A DNA stretch of 64,000 nucleotides, from NCBI GenBank assembly GCA_029063085.1, contig JAIDOW010000026.1, forward strand, positions 62,001 to 126,000, in the 5' to 3' direction. How positions within the stretch are numbered: position 1 is the first letter of the stretch; every line of letters begins with the position of its first letter. A model generated the notes under the pieces. It saw only the letters and a list, made by a program, of their open reading frames with translations, made no database searches and was not told the origin of the DNA. Below, one piece after another: positions 45,496 through 54,444 of this stretch. A program made the translations under genes and the position numbers. This DNA comes from Lachnospiraceae bacterium. GTDB taxonomy: Bacteria; Bacillota; Clostridia; Lachnospirales; Lachnospiraceae.

Positions 45496-46293
45496 CTATT
45501 CTATGAACATCATTGGATCTATCGGCTTTTCCCCTTCTAGCATTTGGAAAAACAAATGACTTCCCTCTTCTGTAAAGCTGTCCGTCGGATTGCCTATAGT
45601 CCCGATAGACTCACCGGCTTTTACATAATCGCCTTCTTTTACATATATTGTATCTAACTGCCCATAAACGATGCTGTAATCATTACCGATATACAGGGTA
45701 ACAAGATTCCCATACATATTATCACTCGTTACTTTCGTAACCTTTCCAAGATATGCATTTTTTACAGTAGTCCCATTCCCAGCAGCAATCAGCATACCCG
45801 GATTACATTGATACTGGTCAAGCGTCTTAAAATGAACCGTTGTCTCCATGCTATATGGTAAGATAACATCCCCGTTCACCGGCCATGTCAGAGTTTTATC
45901 ACTGGTAAAATCCAACTCACCCACATCTGTAGTAACCGGTATCTGTTCGGCATTTACACTCTCTGTACTCTCTGTCACCTGTTCCGTAACAGCTTCTGTC
46001 GTAACCTCTTGTGTTGTTTTCTTATCCTCAGTTGTCGCTGTCGTTCTGCCTGCACTGCCTTTCTGGTTCGCAGTTTTAGCATTGGTCTCTTCTATTTTTT
46101 TATCTTCTGTTGTGATAGCTGTATAGTCAGATGCCTGATTTAAATCCAAATCATTTTCTGCCACCTGAGTGCCTCCGCGCCCCATGGTATATACTGCTAC
46201 AACAGCTAATATTGCAAGTAACCCCAAACCCAATGCCACATAAAAAGCATTATCCTTTAGCTTTTGTAAAAATGTTTGATCACGATTTTGCAT
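45496..46293 (-). CDS. SpoIIQ-like M23/LytM protein, degenerate
   Basis: 265 residues: membrane helix near residues 18-40, a Thr/Glu-rich linker (about 65-120) and a LytM fold from about 150. The M23 zinc ligands are mostly missing: where HxxxD is expected the sequence is QCNPGMLIAAGNG, and the HxH motif reads SHLFFQM. Degenerate LytM proteins include SpoIIQ, which binds SpoIIIAH across the forespore boundary in engulfment. Proximity to a SpoIID-like gene supports that role. The start MQNRDQ follows GAGG. Confidence 0.75.
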   Translation of the reverse strand: MQNRDQTFLQKLKDNAFYVALGLGLLAILAVVAVYTMGRGGTQVAENDLDLNQASDYTAITTEDKKIEETNAKTANQKGSAGRTTATTEDKKTTQEVTTEAVTEQVTESTESVNAEQIPVTTDVGELDFTSDKTLTWPVNGDVILPYSMETTVHFKTLDQYQCNPGMLIAAGNGTTVKNAYLGKVTKVTSDNMYGNLVTLYIGNDYSIVYGQLDTIYVKEGDYVKAGESIGTIGNPTDSFTEEGSHLFFQMLEGEKPIDPMMFIE

Positions 46294-46354
46294 TTTCATC
46301 ACCTCTAAAGATAGGTTTGCCATAGAGGAAATGATTTATTCAAACTTTTTATAT

Positions 46355-47821
46355 TTATTCTCTCAATTGATATGTCACATTCAATGTAGTAACATTTCCA
46401 AAGCCGTCCTTTGCACAATACATCACAAGATACGGTTCACTTGGCTGATATGTGAGTGGTCTGCTGATTGTAACCTCTACCTCACCACTATTATCACTTG
46501 CTTCCACTAATCCCAGCATATAATCATCTTTTAACATGTTAGAAATCCGAATATCTCCCTGTAATGTATTTTTCAAAGATAATTTGGGAGGTTCCATATC
46601 AACATCTACCGATAATACCACCACCTCCGACTGATTCCCTTCCGAATCTTTTGCACGGTATTTTATATGGCATTTACCGTAACCCTTTTCGAGAATCTCC
46701 GAATAATCTACTAAAATCGCACTGTCCTCCAGCTGCCTGCTGCCATCATACGCAGTCACGTTTTCAAGAAGCAGATCATGAAGCTGCTTAGAGGAAGCCG
46801 CATCATAGGCACCAATGGAAGTTATTTTCTGGTTCACATATATAACCGGTGGCTCCTCATCTTTAATGATAATATTGGCAGTGGCCGAACCGGTAATTCC
46901 AGTTTCATCCTTCACCGAATACGTGACTTTATAAATGCCACAGGTGTTCTCATCCACTTCACCTTCTACCTTCATGTAATTGGTGACATCCCTGCCTGTA
47001 TAATCTAAAGCTGTCACACCTGCGGTAATATCAAAATCGGAATATCTCTCTATCTCCCGGTCATAAGCACCCAGAATAACCGGAACATTTCCCATATAGG
47101 GATTGTCCCTGTCCGGATCCGTAGGATCCCAGTTACCTTCTGTTCCTCCACTGCTGATCACTGCTGCAACCGGTTTTCCCAAAGGTCCGTCATATTCGCT
47201 TTCGAATATTTCTACGTAAGTCATTTCACTACAGTTATCATATATCCATTTGGCATCAATAACAGAGAGACGGACACATCCTGCCGAAACGCTGTTTCCA
47301 AGTTTATTATATTCCTCAATCTCCAAATCTGCTTTATTCTGGGTAAAATATGGCACGGAATGGAATAATATGCTTCCTGTAATTCTGGTGGCATATTGCC
47401 CGTACACATTGCCCTCAAGCGGAAGCCACTCTGCCCGGTCACCCAGATCATACACTCCATCCGGAGTGTTTCCCTTTTCTCCCACAGAACAGATCATTGC
47501 CTTTACAGGCTTATCATAGTAGCCATCTTCCCCCAACGCATAAATCGTCACAACATTTTTGGTTTTATTAACCTTTATACAATACGGAAGTCCATTATCC
47601 TTTAAATCACTTCCGTTATAAAACTGCTCCTCTTGTCTATCACTCTTTCCTCTGGTGCCTCCATCACGAATCTTCTCACCGGTATAATTACCAAGATCTG
47701 CCCTTTCCACCTGATAACTGACCATTTTTGCTTTGCCATTATATCTGCCAGCAACCGCAATCAACAAAATACTAATGATAAACATTCCGGGAACATATGA
47801 TAAGAAAAATTTGTATTTCAT
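46355..47821 (-). CDS. Membrane-anchored L,D-transpeptidase (YkuD) with Ig-like repeats
   Basis: 488 residues. N-terminal anchor helix (about 8-25), a YkuD domain (about 80-215) with the catalytic Cys in NSVSAGCVRLS and the upstream ITGSILFHSVPYF, then three Ig/HYR-like repeats each opening with DxxxP-type strands (about 240-485). It should form 3-3 peptidoglycan cross-links. The start at MKYKFFL is nine bases after AGAGG; MHMKYK is possible. It sits between SpoIID- and SpoIIQ-like genes, which are usually neighbours. Confidence 0.88.
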   Translation of the reverse strand: MKYKFFLSYVPGMFIISILLIAVAGRYNGKAKMVSYQVERADLGNYTGEKIRDGGTRGKSDRQEEQFYNGSDLKDNGLPYCIKVNKTKNVVTIYALGEDGYYDKPVKAMICSVGEKGNTPDGVYDLGDRAEWLPLEGNVYGQYATRITGSILFHSVPYFTQNKADLEIEEYNKLGNSVSAGCVRLSVIDAKWIYDNCSEMTYVEIFESEYDGPLGKPVAAVISSGGTEGNWDPTDPDRDNPYMGNVPVILGAYDREIERYSDFDITAGVTALDYTGRDVTNYMKVEGEVDENTCGIYKVTYSVKDETGITGSATANIIIKDEEPPVIYVNQKITSIGAYDAASSKQLHDLLLENVTAYDGSRQLEDSAILVDYSEILEKGYGKCHIKYRAKDSEGNQSEVVVLSVDVDMEPPKLSLKNTLQGDIRISNMLKDDYMLGLVEASDNSGEVEVTISRPLTYQPSEPYLVMYCAKDGFGNVTTLNVTYQLRE

Positions 47822-47903
47822 ATGCATTATCCTCTTTATCTATTTGCACAAGTACTTATGCGTTCATTATTCCATAAAACCATCCTGCTGTCAATGAAAG
47901 CTA

Positions 47904-49082
47904 TTATTTTTTATAATTAACAAGACTTACATCCTTATAGTAATATTTTACAATGTCCTCTACACTGCTTCCGTTTAATGCCATATAGTTCGCTCCATAC
48001 TGCGAAATCCCCAAACAGTTTCCTTTTCCCAGACAGATAAACCGAATTCCACCCTCTATCTCCTCCACATAAAAATTTGTAGAAGAAAGTCCAAATCTTT
48101 CCATTGCCTCTTCTCCTGTATAAATATTTCCGTCTACCGAAAGTTTTTTCACAAAACCGTTTTCCGTGCTCTCTTCTATCGTAACCGCTATCTTTTCCCC
48201 CGCTACTGCCACGTCATCTACGGGTTTTTGTGCTTCGGAAACCGGGTCTTCTGTTGCTCCTGTTTCAGGCGGTGTTTGTACCGCCTCTGCTCCCGCTCCA
48301 GAAACTGGGGCTTCTGTTGCTCCTGCCTCAGGGGACGTTTGTGCTGTTTCTGCTTCTGCTCCGGAAACCGGGGCTTCTGTCACTTCTGCTTTAGGAGACG
48401 TTTGCTCTTCTGTAGCTGCTTCCCCTGTCGACAACGCCGGTTCCGGTCCTGAACCTTCTCCCAGAATCTCTCCAAATTCCTCCCATGTATATGGCAGAAT
48501 ATTCATATAATGCTTTGCCTCCACATCCTGACTACTTTCCACCGACTGAAGGTAGGAGATATCCTCATCCAGTATTTCTTTAGCACTGGCAGTTCTTCCA
48601 ATGCTTACCTCATGATATAATGCCATGATCAGAGAATTTTCCTGTTCAATTACCTTTCCTGCGGTCTTTACCACAGCTGTTTCCAAGCGTTTTTCATACT
48701 TATCATAATTTTGTTCTCCCCATATATCCGCCCGTTCCTCTATAGTCAGATAACGATATGATAAATCCGATGCATCCTTTGTATTTTTCTCCTGCATTTC
48801 TTTTAATACATTGGTACGGATTAAAACAGCCTGAACCTTTAATGCTTCCATATCATAATCTGCCGGAATCGTTCCTGGCAAAATTCCCAGCACAAACTCT
48901 TCTACATCCATACTTTTATAAAGTCCATTCATTTCTATCAAAACTTCTTTTCCCAGATAATGGCTTTCAAGGGTATTTCCCCCTTTTCCTATCTGTATCT
49001 CATCACTGAACAGACTAAATCCAAAACACATTATACAGGGTATTATAACCATACTTACTAAAAATAAAAAATTTTTTTTCAT
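47904..49082 (-). CDS. SpoIID/LytB-like protein lacking the catalytic glutamate
   Basis: 392 residues with an N-terminal membrane anchor, then a SpoIID-type domain split by a low-complexity insertion (about 210-290). The motif that is normally EMPxxxxxEALKAQAVAART reads TIPADYDMEALKVQAVLIRT, so the catalytic Glu of SpoIID lytic transglycosylases is replaced by Thr71. The C-terminal GKGHGVGMSQYGA equivalent is GKGNCLGISQYGA. It may have become structural, or be a SpoIID paralogue. GGGAGGGG precedes ATG and is part of the upstream terminator hairpin. Confidence 0.8.
   Translation of the reverse strand: MKKNFLFLVSMVIIPCIMCFGFSLFSDEIQIGKGGNTLESHYLGKEVLIEMNGLYKSMDVEEFVLGILPGTIPADYDMEALKVQAVLIRTNVLKEMQEKNTKDASDLSYRYLTIEERADIWGEQNYDKYEKRLETAVVKTAGKVIEQENSLIMALYHEVSIGRTASAKEILDEDISYLQSVESSQDVEAKHYMNILPYTWEEFGEILGEGSGPEPALSTGEAATEEQTSPKAEVTEAPVSGAEAETAQTSPEAGATEAPVSGAGAEAVQTPPETGATEDPVSEAQKPVDDVAVAGEKIAVTIEESTENGFVKKLSVDGNIYTGEEAMERFGLSSTNFYVEEIEGGIRFICLGKGNCLGISQYGANYMALNGSSVEDIVKYYYKDVSLVNYKK
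48244..48432 (-). repeat. Three in-frame 63-bp repeats in the SpoIID-like gene
   Basis: Copies start about every 63 bp and encode 21-residue units such as GATEAPVSGAGAEAVQTPPE. They form the Pro/Ala/Thr-rich insertion in the catalytic domain. Confidence 0.85.
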
Positions 49083-49089
49083 AACAAAA

Positions 49090-49117
49090 CCCCTCCCACT
49101 ATTCTATGCGGGAGAGG
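49090..49117 (-). terminator. Terminator of glgP containing the downstream ribosome-binding site
   Basis: CCTCTCCC pairs with GGGAGGGG (one G-U) across a 12-nt loop, then TTTTG. The 3' arm is also the Shine-Dalgarno of the SpoIID-like gene. Confidence 0.65.
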
Positions 49118-49173
49118 TCTCATATATTACCTAATACTACAAATATTAAGTTGTATCAGACTGTCTTTAATTC

Positions 49174-51645
49174 CTACTTGGCTGTTGTCTTTGCAGATGA
49201 TGCCTTCGGCATAGTTACCTTCACCTTATCAAGATTCCAGATTTCCTTTGCATACTGTTCAATGGTTCTGTCAGAAGAAAACTTACCGGAACAGGCTGTA
49301 TTTAACATAGCCATCTTTGCCCACTTCTTCTCATCCCTGTAAGCTGCATCCACCTTTTTATGTGCTTCACAATAAGAATCAAAATCCTTTAAGGTGAAAT
49401 ATACATCTTCCTTGATCAAAGAATCATACAGGTCTCTGAAAATCTCAGTATCATCATTAAATGTACCGTTAATCAACTGTGTAAGCACTTTACGGACATT
49501 GGCATTACTATTGAAGATATCTGTAGGATAATAATTCTTATCTCTCTCATAAGCCATAACTTCATCCGCAGATAAACCGAAGATAAAGGCATTCTCTTCG
49601 CCAACTTCTTCCACGATCTCTACGTTTGCACCATCCATTGTGCCCAGTGTGGGAGCACCGTTTAACATAAATTTCATATTACCTGTACCGGAAGCCTCAC
49701 GGGAAGCAGTAGAAATCTGTTCTGACACATCTGCTGCCGCAAAAATGAGTTCTGCATTAGATACACGGTAATTCTCAATAAATACCACCTTAATCTTGCC
49801 TTCGATGGACTCATCATTATTGATCACATCTGCCACTGAATTAATCAGCTTGATCGTTAATTTGGCTCTCTTATAACCTGCTGCTGCCTTTGCTCCAAAG
49901 ATAAAGGTACGAGGTATGATGTCCATTTCCGGATGCTCTTTAATCTCGTTATATAAATGCATTACATGCAAAATATTAAGCAGCTGTCTCTTGTACTCAT
50001 GAAGTCTCTTAACCTGTACATCAAAGATGGAACGAGGATCTACCTCAACACCATTATGCTCCTTGATGTAAGCAGCCAGACGAACCTTATTCTGATACTT
50101 AATGTTCATAAATTCCTGCTGGCACTTCTCATCATCTACATATACTTTCAACTTTGCAAGATGCGGAAGGTCAACAATCCACTCATCACCAATCTTGGAA
50201 GTAATCCAATCTGCCAATAACGGGTTACCATGTAATAAGAAACGTCTCTGAGTGATTCCATTGGTCTTATTATTAAACTGCTCCGGTCTCATCTCATAGA
50301 AATCCTTAAGTTCTCTCTTTTTCAGAATCTCCGTATGAAGCTGGGCCACACCATTAACAGAATAAGAACCTGCAATTGCAAGATGTGCCATCTTAACCTG
50401 TCCATCATAAAGGATAGCCATACTCTTGATCTTCTCTGGATTATTCGGATATTTCTCACGAATCATATTGACATATCTTCTGTCAATCTCTTCAATAATC
50501 TGATAAACACGTGGCAGTAATCTTGAGAATAACTCAATCGGCCATTTTTCAAGTGCCTCTGACATAATTGTATGGTTCGTATATGCACAGGTATGACATG
50601 TAATATCCCATGCATCTTCCCACTCTAAACCTTCCTCATCCACAAGAATTCTCATAAGCTCTGCTACCGTTACCGTCGGATGGGTATCATTAAGCTGGAA
50701 TGTAATCTTCTTCGGAATATCATGTAAATCAGAATTATTCTCTTTAAATTTGTGAATTGCAGTCTGGATAGAAGCAGAAATAAAGAAATACTGCTGCTTT
50801 AATCTTAACTCCTTACCTGCATAGTGATTATCATTGGGATAGAGAACCTCTACGATCGTTCTTGCAAGATTCTGCTGTTCCACAGCTTTTTGATATTCAC
50901 CTTTATCAAAAGAATCAAGATTAAAATCCTGAATTGCCTCTGCATCCCAGATTCTTAAGGTATTCACAACATTGTTACCATAGCCAATGATCGGTAAATC
51001 ATATGGGATAGCACGGATAGAAGAATAACCTTCCTGAACAAACTGGTTCTTGCCATCTTTGTAATCTACCTTAACATGACCACCAAATTTAACTTCACAG
51101 GCATATTCTGAACGGCGAACTTCAAAAGGATTACCATCTACTAACCAGTCATCCGGCTTTTCAATCTGGTAACCATCCTGAATCTCCTGACGGAACATAC
51201 CGTAACGATAACGGATTCCACATCCATATGCAGGATATCCCAATGTCGCCAATGAATCAAGAAAACATGCTGCAAGTCTTCCCAAACCACCATTTCCTAA
51301 TGCTGCATCCGGTTCCTGGTCCTCAATTACATTTAAATCGAATCCTAATTCGTCTAATGCCTCTTTTACCTCATTGTAACAGGTTAAATTAATTAAGTTA
51401 TTTCCTAATGCTCTTCCCATCAGAAATTCCATTGATAAATAATATACTGTCTTGGCATTCTTTCTCTCATATTCCTTATGAGTTGCAATCCACTGATCGA
51501 TAATAGTATCCTTAATTGCATAAGAAACAGCCTGAAACACCTGCTGCTTTGTTGCTTCGTCAATCGTCTTACGATAAAGCGTCTTGACATTATTTACAAC
51601 TTCTTTTTTGAAAGTCTCTTTGTCGAAATCTAACTTTCTTGACAT
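49174..51645 (-). CDS. glgP: Glycogen/maltodextrin phosphorylase
   Basis: An 823-residue GT35 phosphorylase releasing glucose 1-phosphate from alpha-1,4-glucans, cytoplasmic. The pyridoxal-phosphate lysine lies in EASGTGNMKFMLNGAPTLG (about residue 658); other family blocks include YYLSMEFLMGRALGNNL and LNDTHPTVTVAELMRIL. Family length is normal. AAGGAGGAG precedes the ATG by about 12 bases. It ends at a hairpin just before the SpoIID-like gene. Confidence 0.97.
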   Translation of the reverse strand: MSRKLDFDKETFKKEVVNNVKTLYRKTIDEATKQQVFQAVSYAIKDTIIDQWIATHKEYERKNAKTVYYLSMEFLMGRALGNNLINLTCYNEVKEALDELGFDLNVIEDQEPDAALGNGGLGRLAACFLDSLATLGYPAYGCGIRYRYGMFRQEIQDGYQIEKPDDWLVDGNPFEVRRSEYACEVKFGGHVKVDYKDGKNQFVQEGYSSIRAIPYDLPIIGYGNNVVNTLRIWDAEAIQDFNLDSFDKGEYQKAVEQQNLARTIVEVLYPNDNHYAGKELRLKQQYFFISASIQTAIHKFKENNSDLHDIPKKITFQLNDTHPTVTVAELMRILVDEEGLEWEDAWDITCHTCAYTNHTIMSEALEKWPIELFSRLLPRVYQIIEEIDRRYVNMIREKYPNNPEKIKSMAILYDGQVKMAHLAIAGSYSVNGVAQLHTEILKKRELKDFYEMRPEQFNNKTNGITQRRFLLHGNPLLADWITSKIGDEWIVDLPHLAKLKVYVDDEKCQQEFMNIKYQNKVRLAAYIKEHNGVEVDPRSIFDVQVKRLHEYKRQLLNILHVMHLYNEIKEHPEMDIIPRTFIFGAKAAAGYKRAKLTIKLINSVADVINNDESIEGKIKVVFIENYRVSNAELIFAAADVSEQISTASREASGTGNMKFMLNGAPTLGTMDGANVEIVEEVGEENAFIFGLSADEVMAYERDKNYYPTDIFNSNANVRKVLTQLINGTFNDDTEIFRDLYDSLIKEDVYFTLKDFDSYCEAHKKVDAAYRDEKKWAKMAMLNTACSGKFSSDRTIEQYAKEIWNLDKVKVTMPKASSAKTTAK

Positions 51646-51720
51646 GTTATTGTTCTCCTCCTTGTAATGAGAGCAGATTATCCACTCTTCCTTAAATATT
51701 TTTCCTCAAACTCGCATATT

Positions 51721-51749
51721 ATTTTACCAAAAATAACTAAATTCCACAA
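51721..51749 (-). promoter_or_regulatory. Candidate promoter of glgP
   Basis: Minus strand TTGTGG (51744-51749), 17-bp spacer, TAAAAT (51721-51726). Partial match to consensus. Confidence 0.5.
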
Positions 51750-51752
51750 GTC

Positions 51753-53405
51753 CTATTTCTTTTTGGTGCGGATACCCTTAGCATTTACATAGTACTTTCC
51801 AATCCACTTACTCTTTTGCATCTTTCCGTTAGACTTGCTGAAATAATAATATTTCCCATTAATCTTTCTCCAGCCGGTGAGCATCTTACCAGATTGTTTG
51901 TCAAAATAGTATTTATTTCCTTTGTAAGATATCAGACCTGTCTGTCTTGCTCCCTTAGTACCAAAATAATATTTATCATCATCAATTGTCACAATCTTCT
52001 TTTTGGCAGCAACACCCGTTTCCGGATCAAAGTAATAATATTTACCGTTAATCTCCTGATAACCATAAAGCATCTGACAGGTTTCAGGGTCAAATCCATA
52101 GTATTTTCCACTGATTTTAGTAACACCGGAAACTGCCCGCCTCTTGCTGTTCAGATAATAAGTAGCACCGCCTACGGTACGGAATCCCTTCTTCAGCTGC
52201 TTTCCGTCTCCGTTAAACAGGTAGGAATATCTTCCGTCACTATGCACACCGCCCTTTACAATGGCACCGTTTCCTTTTGCAAGATACTTTGCTCCATCCA
52301 CTGTAAACCAGCCTGCTACCATCTCTCCGGTAGAAGGACTCAAATAAAATGTATTCTCTCCCTCAGTTAAAAAACCGGTATGCATTCTGCCATCTGTCTT
52401 GTCAAAATAATACCATGTTCCTCCATCTTTTACCCAGCCTGTAACCTTTTTATTATCAGATGTTTTATAGTATGTCTCATTTCCCTCTTTTTTAAATGCT
52501 CCTTCTATTACCTTTTTCTTTAACCCATAATAAGAAATGATGGACTTTGCATCAGCATTTCCCACTTTTTTCCGTTTCGCTTTAGTCTTGAAAAATTTGC
52601 TACAATCAGAAGAACTGGTAATATAACCATGTTCAATAATCACACTGGGAATATTCTGCACCACTCCATTACGGACAATGGAATAATAATCAGCCAGTTT
52701 TCCGTTACTATATTTATTGCCTGTTCCCGATTTACGAAGAAGAAATCCTCTATTCTTAATTCCGATACTGCTCAGATTAGATAATGCGATCCTTCCAAAC
52801 GCCTGAGTTTCCTTACGGATATTATCATGAAACCCTGACTGGTATGCCACAAGCAGATTTGCACCGTTACTGCTGCCCGCATTTATATGCATACTTACCA
52901 GAAAATCTGCATCTAAAATTTTGGCATAGTTATTTCTGGAAACCAGGCAGTCACCCAGATTCAGATTTTCACAGCAGCCACCATCCTCTCTCGTCATATA
53001 AACCGTGATGTCTCCATAAGTATCTAATACATCCTGACACGCCTTTGAGATATCCAGTACAACCACTTCTTCCCTCAGACCATTCCCGCTGGCACCTGTA
53101 TGCCGACCACAATGTCCGGGATCAATCACAAGTACCTTTGATGTCTCCGGAGATAAATTTGATTCTATCAGATTAGGATCTACCGGTTTTACCGGCTGTT
53201 CTGTTGTCGGGGCTTCTGTGGTAGGAGTCTCTGTTGTCGGTGTTTCTGTATCTCCTGTTCCCGGCGTTCCTTCCTCACCATAACGGGTTATTCCCACATT
53301 CTGGTTTTTATCCTGTCCCGCCTCCACACTGTGCACAGGCAAAATAGAGCCACCAAACATTGCTGCAATTAACATCCATGACATTATTTTCTTAATAGTA
53401 TTCAA
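51753..53405 (-). CDS. Secreted N-acetylmuramoyl-L-alanine amidase (Amidase_3) with cell-wall-binding repeats
   Basis: 550 residues. Signal peptide (about 1-28), a Thr/Pro/Glu linker with TETPTTE repeats (about 50-75), an Amidase_3 domain (about 90-290) with zinc-binding VLVIDPGHCG, Glu of GLREEVVVLD and His of FLVSMHINAG, then at least ten choline-binding-like repeats (GWVKDGGTWYYFDKTDGRM, GWRKINGKYYYFSKSNGKM). It cleaves peptidoglycan stem peptides at the surface. Start is TTG, with AGGAG eight bases upstream. Confidence 0.94.
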   Translation of the reverse strand: MNTIKKIMSWMLIAAMFGGSILPVHSVEAGQDKNQNVGITRYGEEGTPGTGDTETPTTETPTTEAPTTEQPVKPVDPNLIESNLSPETSKVLVIDPGHCGRHTGASGNGLREEVVVLDISKACQDVLDTYGDITVYMTREDGGCCENLNLGDCLVSRNNYAKILDADFLVSMHINAGSSNGANLLVAYQSGFHDNIRKETQAFGRIALSNLSSIGIKNRGFLLRKSGTGNKYSNGKLADYYSIVRNGVVQNIPSVIIEHGYITSSSDCSKFFKTKAKRKKVGNADAKSIISYYGLKKKVIEGAFKKEGNETYYKTSDNKKVTGWVKDGGTWYYFDKTDGRMHTGFLTEGENTFYLSPSTGEMVAGWFTVDGAKYLAKGNGAIVKGGVHSDGRYSYLFNGDGKQLKKGFRTVGGATYYLNSKRRAVSGVTKISGKYYGFDPETCQMLYGYQEINGKYYYFDPETGVAAKKKIVTIDDDKYYFGTKGARQTGLISYKGNKYYFDKQSGKMLTGWRKINGKYYYFSKSNGKMQKSKWIGKYYVNAKGIRTKKK

Positions 53406-53560
53406 AATTATTTCTCCTGTTCTATGTATACTTCGTTAATATCCAACTTAAATTATTATAACCTCATTTTAAAATGGGTGCAACCCTTGTTTCCTGTCAT
53501 AATATGGATATCATATGGGAATAAAGCGGACAAGTCCTCATCAACTCCCTAAATCCTTTC

Positions 53561-54220
53561 TTAATTTAAAACCTGTTTAAAAATATGAAAGGGATTTACG
53601 GAATTTTGCTGTCTGATGCTATCCGCTTTTGCCTGTTTTATGCCTCTGTCCACTCTTTTTTTCAAATCTGACGGGATATCTATATCTTCGTAATTTTTCC
53701 TCATTTCTTCTAACCACTTCTCAACATGTTCCATCCTGTCTTTCCCCATTTCAGTTTCCAGATTCTCCAGACTCCGGTATAATAATGATCTTACAGTCCC
53801 CATGTTGGCATTTAATATCATGCCAATCTCTTCTAATTCCCTGCCCTCAAAATAATGCAGAATAATGACAGCCCGCTCCCTGTCACTTAAAATACCTAAT
53901 GCCCTTTTCATATCCAAATTCTGATGATGTCCTTCTATTCCCCATTCATAGACGTCAAACAATTCTTCAAGGGATATTTCCTTCTGATTTTTCATCAAAA
54001 AATCCATAGAGCGCTCCAATACGATTTTATAAACCCATGTCCTGATATATCTTTGGCTTTTTACTTTTTCTGTACTGCGGGCAGCCTTGTATACACTATC
54101 CTGTACAATATCGAATGCTTCTTTTTCATTTCCCACAAAGGTTCTCGCAATACGATACATAGATTTATATGAATCCAGCACAACTTTTTCCACTCTTTTT
54201 TGCATGAATTCCCAATACAT
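53561..54220 (-). CDS. ECF-type RNA polymerase sigma factor
   Basis: 219 residues. Region 2 is FVGNEKEAFDIVQDSVYKAARS with the -10 recognition segment, and region 4 is LSDRERAVIILHYFEGRELEEIG...NMGTVRSLLYRSLENLE. The C-terminal extension (DIPSDLKKRVDRGIKQAKAD) resembles the start of some anti-sigma factors, but no separate anti-sigma gene follows. AGGAGG supports the ATG. It is upstream of the amidase gene in the same direction, separated by 155 bp. Confidence 0.9.
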   Translation of the reverse strand: MYWEFMQKRVEKVVLDSYKSMYRIARTFVGNEKEAFDIVQDSVYKAARSTEKVKSQRYIRTWVYKIVLERSMDFLMKNQKEISLEELFDVYEWGIEGHHQNLDMKRALGILSDRERAVIILHYFEGRELEEIGMILNANMGTVRSLLYRSLENLETEMGKDRMEHVEKWLEEMRKNYEDIDIPSDLKKRVDRGIKQAKADSIRQQNSVNPFHIFKQVLN

Positions 54221-54328
54221 AATATCCGCCTCCTTATTTTCTTTCTATAATTTAGACGAATTATATTTTAAAAAAGTTTCATAATTGTTTCATAATTCCC
54301 TATTTTTTATACAAAGTTAATTTTTTAC

Positions 54329-54409
54329 AAAAAAAGGCTGCCGCATTTAATATTATCTTTTGTTAAACTTGTGAAGCAAAACAAAGAATAATATTTATTG
54401 CGACAGCCC
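54329..54409 (-). terminator. Terminator of pgi
   Basis: GGCTGTCGCA...TGCGGCAGCC with a long, nearly continuous stem (arms about 54336-54364 and 54380-54409), then a T7 run on the minus strand. Confidence 0.88.
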
Positions 54410-54444
54410 TGTTTTCTTTATGCAGTTGTGCTGATATCGAAATC

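Noticed and set aside
51753..53405. Amidase repeats taken as evidence of a toxin (clostridial glucosylating type)
   Set aside because: The same cell-wall-binding repeats occur in many surface enzymes, and the catalytic domain is a clear Amidase_3.
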